A stretch of 64,000 nt of DNA from Paracoccaceae bacterium (GCA_024742405.1 JANSYP010000002.1:496001-560000), one strand, 5' to 3'. Counted from the first letter of the stretch, positions 1 through 8,832 are shown. Notes: generated by a model not told the origin, from the letters alone. Translations and numbers: made by a program.

Positions 1-627
1 CTTGAGCTCATGGGGATGGTGGCCGAACAGCATCCGGTAAGCGGTGGCCAGCGTCAGCGTGTAGCAGGCCGATTCCTCCCAGGTCAGGTGCTTGGGCCGC
101 GCCATGAGCTGCTGTGCCTGGACGCGCGTGAACTGGGCGAACGACCCGTCGGGCGTCTCATAACCCCAGATCCGCTGGCTCGGGGAATACATCGGATCGC
201 CGCCGTTGCACTCCTCATCGTCGCCATCGTCCTGGTTGCAGTGGATCACGACCTCGTCGCCGACTTTCCAGTTCTTCACCTTGTCGCCCACAGCCCAGAC
301 GATGCCCGACGCGTCCGACCCCGCGATGTGATAAGGCTCGTTATGGCCGTCGAAGGGCGAGATCGGTACGCCGAGCCCGGCCCAGACGCCATTGTAGTTC
401 ACCCCGGCCGCCATCACGAGCACCAGCACCTCGTGGCTGTCGATCTCGGGTGTTTCCACCACTTCGAGCTGGAACGACTTGTCGGGATCGCCATGGCGCT
501 CGCGGCGGATCGCCCAGGCGTGCATCTTGGCGGGGACGTAACCCATCGGGGGCATCTCCCCCAAATCGTAGAGGTCTTTCTTCGGCGCGTCATAGGCTGC
601 AATCGCCGGATTCGTATCGAGAGCCAT
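1..627 (-). CDS. ccr: crotonyl-CoA carboxylase/reductase, N-terminal part (gene runs off the window)
   Basis: Key enzyme of the ethylmalonyl-CoA pathway, converting crotonyl-CoA, CO2 and NADPH to ethylmalonyl-CoA. About 209 N-terminal residues are visible of a family usually near 430. The product starts MALDTNPAIAAYDAPKKDLY and shows the GroES-like alcohol-dehydrogenase fold region typical of the medium-chain reductase family (VLVLVMAAGVNYNGVWAG, then a GHNEPYHIAGSDASGIV stretch). The start is fixed by a strong ribosome site (AAGGAGG) just upstream on the minus strand. It is divergent from ecm, whose enzyme acts two steps later in the same pathway. The catalytic nucleotide-binding half lies outside the window. 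Confidence 0.93.
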   Translation of the reverse strand, partial: MALDTNPAIAAYDAPKKDLYDLGEMPPMGYVPAKMHAWAIRRERHGDPDKSFQLEVVETPEIDSHEVLVLVMAAGVNYNGVWAGLGVPISPFDGHNEPYHIAGSDASGIVWAVGDKVKNWKVGDEVVIHCNQDDGDDEECNGGDPMYSPSQRIWGYETPDGSFAQFTRVQAQQLMARPKHLTWEESACYTLTLATAYRMLFGHHPHELK

Positions 628-989
628 GGGAGCCTCCTTAAGTCGCCACAAAAATGCCGCACTGCAACATCGCGGCTATCGAGGTCAGTTACTGCCAAGC
701 GCGCAATTTAGCAATCATGAAAAGCTGTTTTTTGAAATTTTCTGTCGCACCCCTCCTCCAGCCGGGCGGAAGCTTGCCGGACTGGTCCGGGCAAGGGTCG
801 GGGCACAGACGCTCCCCGCCTGTCTGACGCAGCGCACCGGACCACGGCGGCTTGGACGGGAGCACCGGGCGTGGCATGATGTGACGCGGTCCGTCGCGCC
901 GCACTGCAGCGAATTGACAGAGACATAATCTTACAAGTATGACCCGCAAAGCGCACGAAAGTTGCATGCCCTTGAGTCGCGAGGCCCCG
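628..989. promoter_or_regulatory. divergent ccr/ecm intergenic region
   Basis: This 362 bp stretch separates two divergently read genes of the ethylmalonyl-CoA pathway and must hold both promoters. An A/T-rich tract lies at about 705-745, unlike the surrounding GC-rich sequence. I see no clear -35/-10 pair and no perfect dyad. The ecm reading frame is open back to 939, but that upstream ATG has no ribosome site, so I count the stretch as untranslated. Confidence 0.5.
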
Positions 990-2981
990 ATGACCGCCCC
1001 CAAGACCGACACGCAGACCGACACACGACCAGACCGCCCCTGGATCTTCAGGACCTATGCGGGCCACTCGACGGCCAAGGCGTCCAACGCGCTCTACCGG
1101 ACGAACCTCTCAAAGGGCCAGACCGGGCTGTCGGTCGCGTTCGATCTGCCGACCCAGACGGGCTATGACAGCGACCACGAACTGGCGCGCGGCGAGGTCG
1201 GCAAGGTCGGCGTGCCGGTGGCGCATCTGGGCGACATGCGCGCACTCTTCGCCGACATCCCGCTGGAGCAGATGAACACCTCGATGACGATCAACGCGAC
1301 GGCGCCGTGGCTGCTGTCGCTCTATATCGCGGTGGCCGAGGAACAGGGCGCGGACGTCGCCAAGCTCCAGGGCACCGTCCAGAACGACCTGATCAAGGAA
1401 TATCTCAGCCGCGGCACCTATGTCTGCCCGCCCAAGCCCTCGGTGAAGATGATCACCGACGTGGCCGCCTACTGCTATACCAACCTCCCCAAATGGAACC
1501 CGATGAACGTGTGTTCCTACCACCTGCAGGAGGCCGGCGCGACGCCCGAGCAGGAGCTCGCCTTTGCGCTCGCCACCGCCTGCGCGGTGCTGGACGACGC
1601 CCGCACCAAGGTGCCGGAAGAGGATTTCCCGACCGTCGTCGGCCGCATCAGCTTTTTCGTGAATGCCGGCATCCGGTTCGTCACCGAGATGTGCAAGATG
1701 CGCGCCTTCGTCGATCTCTGGGACGAGATCTGCGCCGAGCGTTACGGCGTGACGGACCCGAAATTCCGCCGCTTCCGCTACGGCGTGCAGGTCAACAGCC
1801 TCGGGCTCACCGAACAGCAGCCCGAAAACAACGTCTACCGCATCCTGATCGAGATGCTCGCCGTGACGCTCAGCAAAAAGGCCCGCGCCCGCGCAGTCCA
1901 GCTGCCGGCCTGGAACGAGGCGCTCGGCCTGCCGCGCCCCTGGGACCAGCAATGGTCGCTCCGGATGCAGCAGATCCTCGCATTGGAAACCGACCTGCTC
2001 GAATATGACGATCTCTTCGAAGGCAACCCCGCCGTGGACCGCAAGGTCGAAGAGCTGAAGGACGGGGCCCGCGCCGAACTCGCCAATATCGACGGCATGG
2101 GCGGGGCCGTGGCCTGCATCGAATACATGAAGGCGCAGCTCGTGAACTCCAACGCCGACCGCGTCAGCGGGATCGAGCAGGGCAAGACCGTGGTCGTCGG
2201 CGTCAACAAGTACCAGCAGGGCGAACCCTCGCCGCTGATGGATGAGGATGGCGGCATCATGACCGTCGACCCGGCCGTCGAAGCCGACCAGATCGGCCGC
2301 CTCAACGACTGGCGCGCCGCCCGCGACGCCGAGGCCGTGGCCCAGGCGCTTGCCGATCTGCGCTGTGCCGCCGAAAACGACGAAAACGTCATGCCGCCTT
2401 CGATCGCCGCGGCCAAGGCCGGCGTCACCACCGGCGAGTGGGCCGGCGTCATGCGCGCCGTTTACGGCCAGTATCGCGGCCCCACCGGGGTCAGCCGTGC
2501 GGTCAGCAACAAGACCGAAGGGCTCGATGAGCTCCGCGAACAGGTCAATCTCGTCTCCGACAAGCTCGGCCGGCGGCTGAAATTCATGATGGGCAAGCCC
2601 GGGCTCGACGGGCATTCCAACGGCGCCGAACAGATCGTCTTCCGCGCCCGCGACTGCGGGATGGAGATCGACTACGAGGGCATCCGCCTCACTCCGGATG
2701 AGATCATCGAAGCGGCCAAGCGCGAAGACCCCCATGTCATCGGGCTCTCGATCCTCTCGGGCAGCCATATCCCGCTGGTCCAGGACCTGATGGGCAAGCT
2801 CAAATCCGAAGGCCTGACCCATATCCCCGTCATCGTCGGCGGCATCATTCCCGATGACGATGCCGACCGGCTCCGCGCCATGGGCGTGTCGAAGGTCTAT
2901 ACGCCGAAGGATTTCGAGCTGAACCGGATCATGGCCGACATCGTCACCCTGGCCGAACCCCAGAGCGTCGCCGCCGAATGA
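990..2981 (+). CDS. ecm: ethylmalonyl-CoA mutase (coenzyme B12-dependent)
   Basis: Isomerises (2R)-ethylmalonyl-CoA to methylsuccinyl-CoA in the ethylmalonyl-CoA pathway; also annotated meaA. 663 residues. The large N-terminal acyl-CoA mutase barrel opens with RPWIFRTYAGHSTAKASN and FDLPTQTGYDSDH. The C-terminal cobalamin-binding domain has the DxHxxG box at D540, H542 and G545 (within KPGLDGHSNG) and a GLSILSGSH loop. The start at 990 is chosen over the in-frame ATG at 939 because a GAGG ribosome site lies 5-6 bases before it and the family begins near RPWIF. It is divergent from ccr, and the stop overlaps the next start (ATGA). Confidence 0.95.
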   Translation: MTAPKTDTQTDTRPDRPWIFRTYAGHSTAKASNALYRTNLSKGQTGLSVAFDLPTQTGYDSDHELARGEVGKVGVPVAHLGDMRALFADIPLEQMNTSMTINATAPWLLSLYIAVAEEQGADVAKLQGTVQNDLIKEYLSRGTYVCPPKPSVKMITDVAAYCYTNLPKWNPMNVCSYHLQEAGATPEQELAFALATACAVLDDARTKVPEEDFPTVVGRISFFVNAGIRFVTEMCKMRAFVDLWDEICAERYGVTDPKFRRFRYGVQVNSLGLTEQQPENNVYRILIEMLAVTLSKKARARAVQLPAWNEALGLPRPWDQQWSLRMQQILALETDLLEYDDLFEGNPAVDRKVEELKDGARAELANIDGMGGAVACIEYMKAQLVNSNADRVSGIEQGKTVVVGVNKYQQGEPSPLMDEDGGIMTVDPAVEADQIGRLNDWRAARDAEAVAQALADLRCAAENDENVMPPSIAAAKAGVTTGEWAGVMRAVYGQYRGPTGVSRAVSNKTEGLDELREQVNLVSDKLGRRLKFMMGKPGLDGHSNGAEQIVFRARDCGMEIDYEGIRLTPDEIIEAAKREDPHVIGLSILSGSHIPLVQDLMGKLKSEGLTHIPVIVGGIIPDDDADRLRAMGVSKVYTPKDFELNRIMADIVTLAEPQSVAAE

Positions 2982-3445
2982 CCCTCCGCGCCGCCCTGGC
3001 CGCGCTTGTGCTGCTCGCGGGCCTCCCCGCGGCGGCTCAGGATCTTCCCCCGCCGGTACAGGCCCAGATCGACGACGCCCGCGCAGACTGCGAAAGTTTC
3101 GAGGCGGGCGACTTCTCCATGGCGCCCGAGGCCCTCCGGCAGATCGACCTGACCGGTGACGGCACCCCCGACTGGGTGGTGGACGAGTCCCATATGAAAT
3201 GCAGCTCCGCGGCCAGCATGTATTGCGGCAGCGGCGGCTGCGGGCTCAGCCTGATCGTCGGCGATCTGGTGGCCGAAACGCTCGCGCGCGGCTGGACCGT
3301 CGTCGATGTCTTCGGAAGGACGGCAGTCCTGCTCGACGTCCACGGCGCGCTCTGCGGCGGCGTCGGCCCCACCCCCTGTGCCGAGGCCCTGACCTGGGAC
3401 CCCGACAGCCAGCGCTTCACCAGCGTCGCCCCGCCGGTTCAGTAG
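2978..3445 (+). CDS. small secreted protein of unknown function
   Basis: 155 residues beginning with a clear signal peptide (MTLRAALAALVLLAGLPAAAQ, cleavage expected after AAA or AQ). The mature part has several cysteines (DCESF, MKCSSAASMYCGSGGCG, LCGG, TPCAEA) that could form disulfides, and an acidic DLTGDGTPDWVVDES segment of the kind found in FG-GAP/calcium-loop proteins. Its ATG overlaps the ecm stop (ATGA), so it is probably translated with ecm. I do not recognise the family. Confidence 0.75.
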   Translation: MTLRAALAALVLLAGLPAAAQDLPPPVQAQIDDARADCESFEAGDFSMAPEALRQIDLTGDGTPDWVVDESHMKCSSAASMYCGSGGCGLSLIVGDLVAETLARGWTVVDVFGRTAVLLDVHGALCGGVGPTPCAEALTWDPDSQRFTSVAPPVQ

Positions 3446-3576
3446 CGCGGGGTCACGCCCACCGTCGCGATCGCACGAAAGAGTCGCCCGAAGCTCGCAC
3501 ACATCGCGATGAGGGCAACGCCAGCCACAAACGCCCATATTGCGGAGCGATTTAGTGCTTGAGCCAAAGGTGGACG

Positions 3577-3966
3577 TCAGTGCTCGCGCAGTGAGAGCAA
3601 CATCGGACAGTGCAAACTGCCATTAGTGCAATTGGCGGTGACCTCATTCAGCGCACGTTCGAGACGTTCCAGATCGTTGATCTTCTTGCGGATGCTGGAC
3701 TTGTGAGAAGCAGCGATGTCCAGCGCCTTGGCGCAGTCCGCCTCGCGCTGCTCGGAGAGGTCAAGAAGCGCCTTTGCCTCGGCCAAAGGGAAGCCCAAGT
3801 TGCGGCATCTTTTTAGGAAGATCAACCGTCCTACATCAGTCTTCGAATAGAGCCGTCGGTTGTTCGCCGCGCGTCCGGGTTTCGGGACGATGCCTTCACG
3901 CTCATAATACCGAATGGCCTCTATGCCGACGCCACTTTGCCGGGACGCCTCTCCAATCGCGATCAT
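3577..3966 (-). CDS. MerR-family metal-responsive regulator
   Basis: 129-residue transcription regulator. The N-terminal winged helix-turn-helix reads IGEASRQSGVGIEAIRYYER, the classic MerR signature, followed by a coiled-coil dimerisation helix. Three cysteines lie where mercury-type MerR proteins bind metal: C78 at the start of the long helix, and C113 and C120 in the C-terminal loop. The last pair is CxxxxxxC, slightly shorter than in Tn501 MerR as I recall it. It is divergent from a MerT-like gene across a textbook MerR operator. Mercury is the likely inducer, though another thiophilic metal cannot be excluded. Confidence 0.88.
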   Translation of the reverse strand: MIAIGEASRQSGVGIEAIRYYEREGIVPKPGRAANNRRLYSKTDVGRLIFLKRCRNLGFPLAEAKALLDLSEQREADCAKALDIAASHKSSIRKKINDLERLERALNEVTANCTNGSLHCPMLLSLREH

Positions 3967-3981
3967 GTGACCTCGTCCTTC

Positions 3982-4012
3982 TTGCTCCTGTAGTGGCTAC
4001 AGGAATTAGATG
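3982..4012 (+). promoter_or_regulatory. MerR-type operator/promoter with stretched spacer
   Basis: A perfect 7+7 bp dyad (CCTGTAG, TGG, CTACAGG) spans 3987-4003. It sits between a -35-like TTGCTC (3982-3987) and a -10-like TTAGAT or TAGATG (4006-4012), giving an 18-19 bp spacer. An operator dyad in an overlong spacer is the hallmark of MerR-family promoters, where the regulator untwists DNA to activate. It would drive the merT-like gene to the right and be autoregulated by the divergent merR. Confidence 0.8.
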
Positions 4013-4064
4013 ATGTGCTGATAGTTTGAAATGCCACTTTGAGGGCAGGAACAAGGAATTCAGC

Positions 4065-4388
4065 ATGAGGAATTACCTTGGCTTCAGCTACTTGGCATCA
4101 TTCGGCGCACTCGGCGTCGCGTCATGCTGCGTTCTACCCATGACCATGATGCTTTTTGGTTTGGGCGGAAGCTGGCTGGCGGTGTTCGGGAAGATCGCAG
4201 CTGCAAGCTACCACGTGCTCGCGATCTCGACCATTTTGGTTGTGGCGTCTTGGATCATCGCGCGCCGTCGCGGTTCGCTGGCAAAACTGAAATGGTGGCT
4301 GGGTGGAACGACATTGGTCACGGCAATCGCATGGGTGATCGTGTTCAACGAAACCCGTATCAACGACCTTCTCATTATGCAGATGTGA
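4065..4388 (+). CDS. MerT-like mercuric ion transport protein
   Basis: 107-residue inner-membrane protein with three hydrophobic segments (about residues 10-32, 40-65 and 82-98). The paired cysteines C21-C22 in the first segment (ASCCVLPM) match the MerT motif that takes Hg(II) from the periplasm, and a proline follows as in the family. The ATG at 4065 has an AGGA ribosome site 7 bases upstream; the in-frame ATG at 4026 lies too close to the promoter and lacks one. It is followed 3 bp later by the GDCCVxC gene. There is no merP, merF or merA nearby. Confidence 0.82.
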   Translation: MRNYLGFSYLASFGALGVASCCVLPMTMMLFGLGGSWLAVFGKIAAASYHVLAISTILVVASWIIARRRGSLAKLKWWLGGTTLVTAIAWVIVFNETRINDLLIMQM

Positions 4389-4391
4389 ACC

Positions 4392-4610
4392 ATGACAGAT
4401 CAAATCGTGGTGCTGGAAAGCACACTCACTTGCCCGCAATGCGGACACATCGAACCAGAGACCATGCCTACGGACTCCTGCCAATGGTTTTACGAGTGCA
4501 AGTCGTGCAAGTCGGTGTTGAAACCAAAGGAAGGTGATTGTTGCGTGTTTTGCTCCTACGCAACAGTGCCATGCCCTCCCATCCAAGAAGGCGACAGTTG
4601 CTGCGGTTGA
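4392..4610 (+). CDS. GDCCVxC-domain small cysteine-rich protein
   Basis: 72 residues with eleven cysteines: a CxxC pair (C14, C17), C30, a CxxC pair (C36, C39), the signature GDCCVFC (C50, C51, C54), C61, and a terminal C70-C71. This matches the family annotated as GDCCVxC domain-containing (seleno)protein, often found with mercury genes. All positions here are encoded as cysteine, with no in-frame UGA, so this copy is not a selenoprotein. Predicted soluble thiol protein, perhaps a cytosolic metal acceptor for the MerT-like importer next to it; that role is inference. Confidence 0.85.
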   Translation: MTDQIVVLESTLTCPQCGHIEPETMPTDSCQWFYECKSCKSVLKPKEGDCCVFCSYATVPCPPIQEGDSCCG

Positions 4611-4821
4611 TCTGATTGACCGCTCCGTCCCGCACTGCCGAAATTCGGAACAACACTCAGTATCAGCTCTTCGCGGCCTGCGTCGCTGCAGAATTGGCTG
4701 CTGCCCGGATGGTCGTCTGGGGGGGCAATGGCGCTGGGGTGGCGGACAATGCGCGCACTGTCGCCTTCTCTTTCCGCGCACGGATGTTATGCCCGACGGA
4801 CCGCAGCGAGGGAGCCCGCCC

Positions 4822-5526
4822 ATGACCATCCATATCGGAGCAGAGCCCGGAGATATCGCCGAAACCGTGCTGATGCCCGGCGACCCGATGCGCGCCAAAT
4901 GGGCCGCCGAGACGTTCCTTGAGGCGCCACAGCAGGTGAACGCCGTGCGCGGAATGCTCGGCTTCACCGGAACCTGGCGCGGCAACCGCGTGACAATCCA
5001 CGGCTCCGGCATGGGGATGCCGTCGCTGTCGATCTACGCCAATGAGCTGATCCGGGATTTCGGCGCCAAGACGCTGATCCGCATCGGCTCCACCGGTGCA
5101 ATGCAACAGTCGGTCAGACTGCGCGACGTGGTGATCGCGATGACCGCCTCGTCGGTTTCCACGCCGTCCTCGTCGCTCTTTCGCGAACTGCACTATGCGC
5201 CCTGCGCCGACTACGAGCTTCTGGCCGCCGCCGTCACTGCGGCCGAGACCCGCGGCAGCACCGTCCATGTCGGCGGGATCTATTCGTCCGACACCTTCTA
5301 TGACGAACGCCCCGACCTGAACGACCAGATGACCCGCCATGGCGTGCTGGCCGTCGAGATGGAGGCCGCCGAACTCTACACCGTCGCCGCCCGCCACGGC
5401 TGCCGCGCGCTCGCTCTGCTCACCGTTTCCGATCATCTGCTCGACGGCACGCATCTGGCCTCGGAGGAGCGGCAATCGGGATTCTCCGACATGGTCGAGA
5501 TCGCGCTGGAGGCCGCCTTCGCCTGA
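4822..5526 (+). CDS. deoD: purine-nucleoside phosphorylase, DeoD type
   Basis: Phosphorolysis of purine (deoxy)ribonucleosides in salvage. 234 residues, the normal hexameric DeoD length. Starts [20 protein letters not shown] with the phosphate-binding GDPxRAK motif, then [25 protein letters not shown], and the substrate-binding [10 protein letters not shown] segment followed by [16 protein letters not shown] ribosome site lies 8-14 bases before the ATG at 4822; the frame is open further upstream but that part is not DeoD-like. It is separated by 211 bp from the mercury-type operon and appears monocistronic. Confidence 0.93.
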   Translation: MTIHIGAEPGDIAETVLMPGDPMRAKWAAETFLEAPQQVNAVRGMLGFTGTWRGNRVTIHGSGMGMPSLSIYANELIRDFGAKTLIRIGSTGAMQQSVRLRDVVIAMTASSVSTPSSSLFRELHYAPCADYELLAAAVTAAETRGSTVHVGGIYSSDTFYDERPDLNDQMTRHGVLAVEMEAAELYTVAARHGCRALALLTVSDHLLDGTHLASEERQSGFSDMVEIALEAAFA

Positions 5527-5607
5527 GCCCAGCCGCGTCGCGGCAAAACCGGCTCAAAGCGCGAACATAAACGTACAAAAAGACGGTTTGGACGTGTCGT
5601 ACAAAGC

Positions 5608-5823
5608 TTAACGGCGGTTCTCCGGCCTCAGGCAGACCGGGGGCGGCAGGTTGTCGGGGCAGAAGGTCTCCACCCCGCAATTCATGCAGACGAAGTACCG
5701 CCCGTCGGGCGTGTCCTTCTCGTGGTTTTCCCGCCAGCGGCAGTCCCGCACCCGCTGGCGCGCCTTGAAGGTCACGAAGAGCCAGACCAGCAAAATCAGC
5801 GCGAGGATCAGGATCAGGGGCAT
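5608..5823 (-). CDS. small single-pass membrane protein with zinc-ribbon-like tail
   Basis: 71 residues. An N-terminal hydrophobic helix (PLILILALILLVWLFV) is followed by a basic stretch and a cytosolic tail with CMNCG and FCPDNLPPPVC, spaced like a zinc-ribbon. A short AAGG ribosome site precedes the ATG. Family not recognised. It converges with deoD across about 80 bp. Confidence 0.65.
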   Translation of the reverse strand: MPLILILALILLVWLFVTFKARQRVRDCRWRENHEKDTPDGRYFVCMNCGVETFCPDNLPPPVCLRPENRR

Positions 5824-5873
5824 CGGCGACCTTGCGGGCTTGGCGGAGGGTGCCCCTGTGCTAGCATAGGGCG

Positions 5874-6320
5874 ATGGTTCGACGCACGCTGCTCCTGCCC
5901 GTCCTGCTCGCGATCTCGCTCGGCGGCGCCCCGGCGCTCCAGGCGCAGGGCTGGGGCGATCTCGATGCGCTCATGGCCCGGAGCTTCGGACCGGACGTCG
6001 TGAGCGCCTACTGGCTGCCCGACCATCTCGACCCAGCCCAGGCGCAGAGCGCTGTTGCCATTGCCTATCTCGAAAATCCCCATGGAGGAAATGCCGTTGG
6101 CATCGCCGGTTCGCTCTTTACCCGGACCCCGCAGGGCTTTGCGCAAACCCTTCAGATCACAGGTGTTTATGGCATGACCCCGCGCGACGCGGTGTTTTCG
6201 CCGACCCATGTGGAACTCACAACCACCATGCCGGGTCCCAACGATCCGCGCTGCTGTCCCACGGTCCCCACCCGCTGGCGCATCGACCGGACGACAGGGG
6301 TTGCGGCACGGCTCAACTGA
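5874..6320 (+). CDS. secreted hypothetical protein
   Basis: 148 residues with a signal peptide (MVRRTLLLPVLLAISLGGAPA, cleavage near ALQAQG). The mature part has an adjacent cysteine pair in DPRCCPTVPTRWRID near the C-terminus. No catalytic motif or family recognised. Its 3' end overlaps the convergent phnM-like gene by 8 bp. Confidence 0.68.
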   Translation: MVRRTLLLPVLLAISLGGAPALQAQGWGDLDALMARSFGPDVVSAYWLPDHLDPAQAQSAVAIAYLENPHGGNAVGIAGSLFTRTPQGFAQTLQITGVYGMTPRDAVFSPTHVELTTTMPGPNDPRCCPTVPTRWRIDRTTGVAARLN

Positions 6321-7467
6321 GCAACGCATCGGCCAGTGCGCCAGTCAGGTACGCAGGCCGACCGGCGGCAAAGCAGCCCAGGATGCGACGGCCCGCGGGA
6401 TCGAACACCACCAGATCGGCCCGCGCGCCCGCTACGATCTGACCTCGGTCTGCAAGCCCCAAGAGCGCCGCCGGACGGCTGGAGATCAGCGCCCAAGCCT
6501 CCGCGAAGCCCAGCGTGCCCCGGTCGGTCAGGGCCAGCGCGGCGCCGACGAGCGAGGGATAGTGATAGTCGGAGACCAGCGCATCGACCAAGCCGTCGGC
6601 GATCAGCGCCTCCGCCGCGACACCCTTGCCATGGCTGCCCCCGCGCAGGACGTTCGGCGCGCCCATGATCACCTGCGCGCCCTCTGCGTGGGCGGCTTCG
6701 GCCGCCGCGCGTGTGGTGGGAAACTCACAAATATCAAAGCCTTGGGCAGCATGACGCGCTCTGGTCTCCGCGTCGGGATCATCGTGAGTCCCCAACCGCA
6801 CGCCCTGGGGCGCAAGGTCCCGGGCGAGCGCCTCGACAAAGCCTGCGACCTTGGGACCCTGCGCGGCCCGGTATTGCATTTCGGCCAGATGCGCCTCGGG
6901 CGACCGGCCCGCCTTGAGCGCTGATCCGGTCAGGCGCGGGGGAGTGCGCCCCTCGGCCAGACGGGCATGGGGCAGATGATCGTTGATCACGAGATAGTCG
7001 ATCCCGTGAGTCGCGATGAGGGCGCGGACGGCATCGCCATCCTCGACCATATGGCTCTCGAGCCGCAGCTGCATGCGCAGATCCAACCGCCGCGCCGACT
7101 GGCTACCAGTCAGTGCCTCGGCCAGCCGCGTCGCGAAACCGGGCCCGCGCATGCTGCCCTCCCAGGACCAGAACTGCGCGAGCCAGCCGGTGGTGATGCC
7201 GCAGGTGGCCAGCTCCGCCTCCACCGACTCTAACCCTTTGGCAAGGTCCGTCATGACCCCGCGGCGCGGCGCGAGGTGGCGTTCGAACCCATCGCCATGC
7301 AGATCGACGATGCCGGGCAGGAGCCAGAGCCCGCTGACATCGATGGTGCGCCCGTCCGGCCCCTCGGGCCCGTTCTCGAAGCACCCGTCCCGAACACTCA
7401 GATCGGCGGGCGCGAGGCACTGCGCCCCGAGCACCTGGCCTCCGGTAAATGTCAGATCTCGTTGCAT
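6313..7467 (-). CDS. PhnM-like amidohydrolase (ribose 1-methylphosphonate triphosphate diphosphatase family)
   Basis: 384-residue metal-dependent amidohydrolase. The N-terminal beta strand region ends in LWLLPGIVDLHGDGFERHL, where HGD replaces the HxD metal site, and APRRGV follows as in PhnM. Later sites are the LRLESHMVE strand, GTHDDPD and the VSDYHYPS loop equivalent to the family SDYxPxSL. PhnM removes pyrophosphate from alpha-D-ribose 1-methylphosphonate 5-triphosphate in C-P lyase phosphonate use. No other phn gene lies in the window, so either the pathway is elsewhere or this paralogue has another substrate. Confidence 0.78.
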   Translation of the reverse strand: MQRDLTFTGGQVLGAQCLAPADLSVRDGCFENGPEGPDGRTIDVSGLWLLPGIVDLHGDGFERHLAPRRGVMTDLAKGLESVEAELATCGITTGWLAQFWSWEGSMRGPGFATRLAEALTGSQSARRLDLRMQLRLESHMVEDGDAVRALIATHGIDYLVINDHLPHARLAEGRTPPRLTGSALKAGRSPEAHLAEMQYRAAQGPKVAGFVEALARDLAPQGVRLGTHDDPDAETRARHAAQGFDICEFPTTRAAAEAAHAEGAQVIMGAPNVLRGGSHGKGVAAEALIADGLVDALVSDYHYPSLVGAALALTDRGTLGFAEAWALISSRPAALLGLADRGQIVAGARADLVVFDPAGRRILGCFAAGRPAYLTGALADALLS

Positions 7468-7611
7468 GGCCGCTGCCTAGCGGGGGCGGCGGGTGGAGGA
7501 AAGGCCAGGATCGTCCGGGCGCCGGGCGGCCGCCACCGCAATGCGCAGGATCCGGGTCGAGCCGGGATCCGCCCCCGGTCTAGTCCATTGCCGTCAATGA
7601 GGAGACGGAAC

Positions 7612-8364
7612 ATGCATCTGAGGGACAGGACGATCATCGTGACCGGCGCCAGCAGCGGAATTGGCAAAGCCGCGGCGAAGCTCTTTGCCGCAGAGGGCGC
7701 GAAGCTGGTTCTGGGGGCCCGGCGGGATGCGCTGCTGAGCACGCTCGCGGCGGAGATCTCCGACGCCGGCGGCAAAGCGGTCAGCTTGGCAGGCGACGTC
7801 CGCGAGGAGGGCTATGCCGCGGCGCTCGTCGAGACCGCAGAGACGCAGTTCGGCGGGCTCGATGCGGCCTTCAACAATGCCGGGATCGTCGGCGATATGG
7901 GTCCCGTGCCCAAGATGATATCCGAGACCTGGGACACGGTGCTGGCCGTCAACCTGACCAGCGCGTTTTTCGCCGCGAAGCACCAGATCCCCGCCCTGTT
8001 GCGCGCCGGAGGCGGGTCGATCGCCTTCACCTCGTCCTTTGTCGGCCACACGATCGGCCTGCCCGGGATGGGGGCCTATGCCGCCGCCAAGGCCGGGCTG
8101 ATCGGGCTGACCCAGGTGCTCGCCGCGGAGCACGGAGCCGACGGGATCCGCGTCAACGCGTTGCTGCCTGGGGGCACAATGACCGCCATGGCGGGCGAGG
8201 ACCCCGCAACGCTCGACTATATCCGCGGATTGCATGCGCTCAAACGGATGGCCGCGCCCGAGGAGATCGCTCAGGCCGCGCTCTTTCTGATGTCGGATCA
8301 GTCGTCCTTTGTCACCGGCAGCGCGCTGATCGCCGATGGCGGCAACTCAATCACCAAGACCTGA
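7612..8364 (+). CDS. short-chain dehydrogenase/reductase (SDR)
   Basis: 250-residue classical SDR. The Rossmann motif TGASSGIGKA lies near residues 11-20, then NNAGI in the fourth strand, a catalytic Ser in the SIAFTSS region, and the YAAAK catalytic pair. The C-terminal SFVTGSALIADGG is typical of FabG-like and sugar/alcohol oxidoreductases. A strong AGGAG site precedes the ATG at 7612, and upstream codons are not SDR-like. Substrate unknown. Confidence 0.87.
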   Translation: MHLRDRTIIVTGASSGIGKAAAKLFAAEGAKLVLGARRDALLSTLAAEISDAGGKAVSLAGDVREEGYAAALVETAETQFGGLDAAFNNAGIVGDMGPVPKMISETWDTVLAVNLTSAFFAAKHQIPALLRAGGGSIAFTSSFVGHTIGLPGMGAYAAAKAGLIGLTQVLAAEHGADGIRVNALLPGGTMTAMAGEDPATLDYIRGLHALKRMAAPEEIAQAALFLMSDQSSFVTGSALIADGGNSITKT

Positions 8365-8379
8365 GGTCCGCGGGGGCGC

Positions 8380-8787
8380 TCAATAGGCCTGCAACTCTTC
8401 GATGCGCTTGCGGGTCTGGTATTCGTAGCAGGTCTGGATCCAGAGATTGGCGTTCCCGCGCGCGTCGACACCGATCCGCGTGCAATCGGCATCGCGAAAG
8501 GCGATCCAGGCGCGTTGAGCCGTCCTCAGCGCATCCTTGTACTCCTCTGCCAAAGGCCACTGAGGGTCCACGCCGTCCATGATGTCTTCGTAGACGCGGT
8601 TCAACTCCGCATCCGCGGCCTCATTCGCGGCGGCGGCGCAGTCCCAGGCCCCTTCGCCATCCCCGGTTTCCTGGAGTTGCCGCCAGCAGGGCGAGTCCCG
8701 CACATAGGCGGGATCGGTGGGCAGAGGTTCGGCAAAGGCGGGCGCGCTCAGGACAAGAAAGAGCGCGGCGGATCGCAGTAGAGTCAC
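8380..8787 (-). CDS. LprI-type (DUF1311) secreted protein
   Basis: 135 residues with a signal peptide (MTLLRSAALFLVLSAPAFA). The mature domain has CWRQL, WDCAAAANEAADAELNRVY, AQRAWIAFRDADC and TCYEYQTRKRIEEL, the four-cysteine helical pattern of the lysozyme-inhibitor LprI N-terminal domain family. Periplasmic; a lysozyme-inhibitor role is known only for some members. It converges with the SDR gene and lies past the sdhB terminator in the same direction. Confidence 0.78.
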   Translation of the reverse strand: MTLLRSAALFLVLSAPAFAEPLPTDPAYVRDSPCWRQLQETGDGEGAWDCAAAANEAADAELNRVYEDIMDGVDPQWPLAEEYKDALRTAQRAWIAFRDADCTRIGVDARGNANLWIQTCYEYQTRKRIEELQAY

Positions 8788-8832
8788 GGGATGAGGCCTG
8801 TCCGTTCAGAGGAGTGTTGCGGCCTGACTGCC

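Noticed and set aside
1110-2822. 570-codon open frame antisense to ecm
   Set aside because: Shadow of a GC-rich gene in the opposite frame; composition is His/Asp/Val biased and ecm itself is certain.
4392-4610. Selenoprotein encoding in the GDCCVxC gene
   Set aside because: All signature positions are TGT or TGC cysteine codons and no in-frame TGA occurs before the stop.
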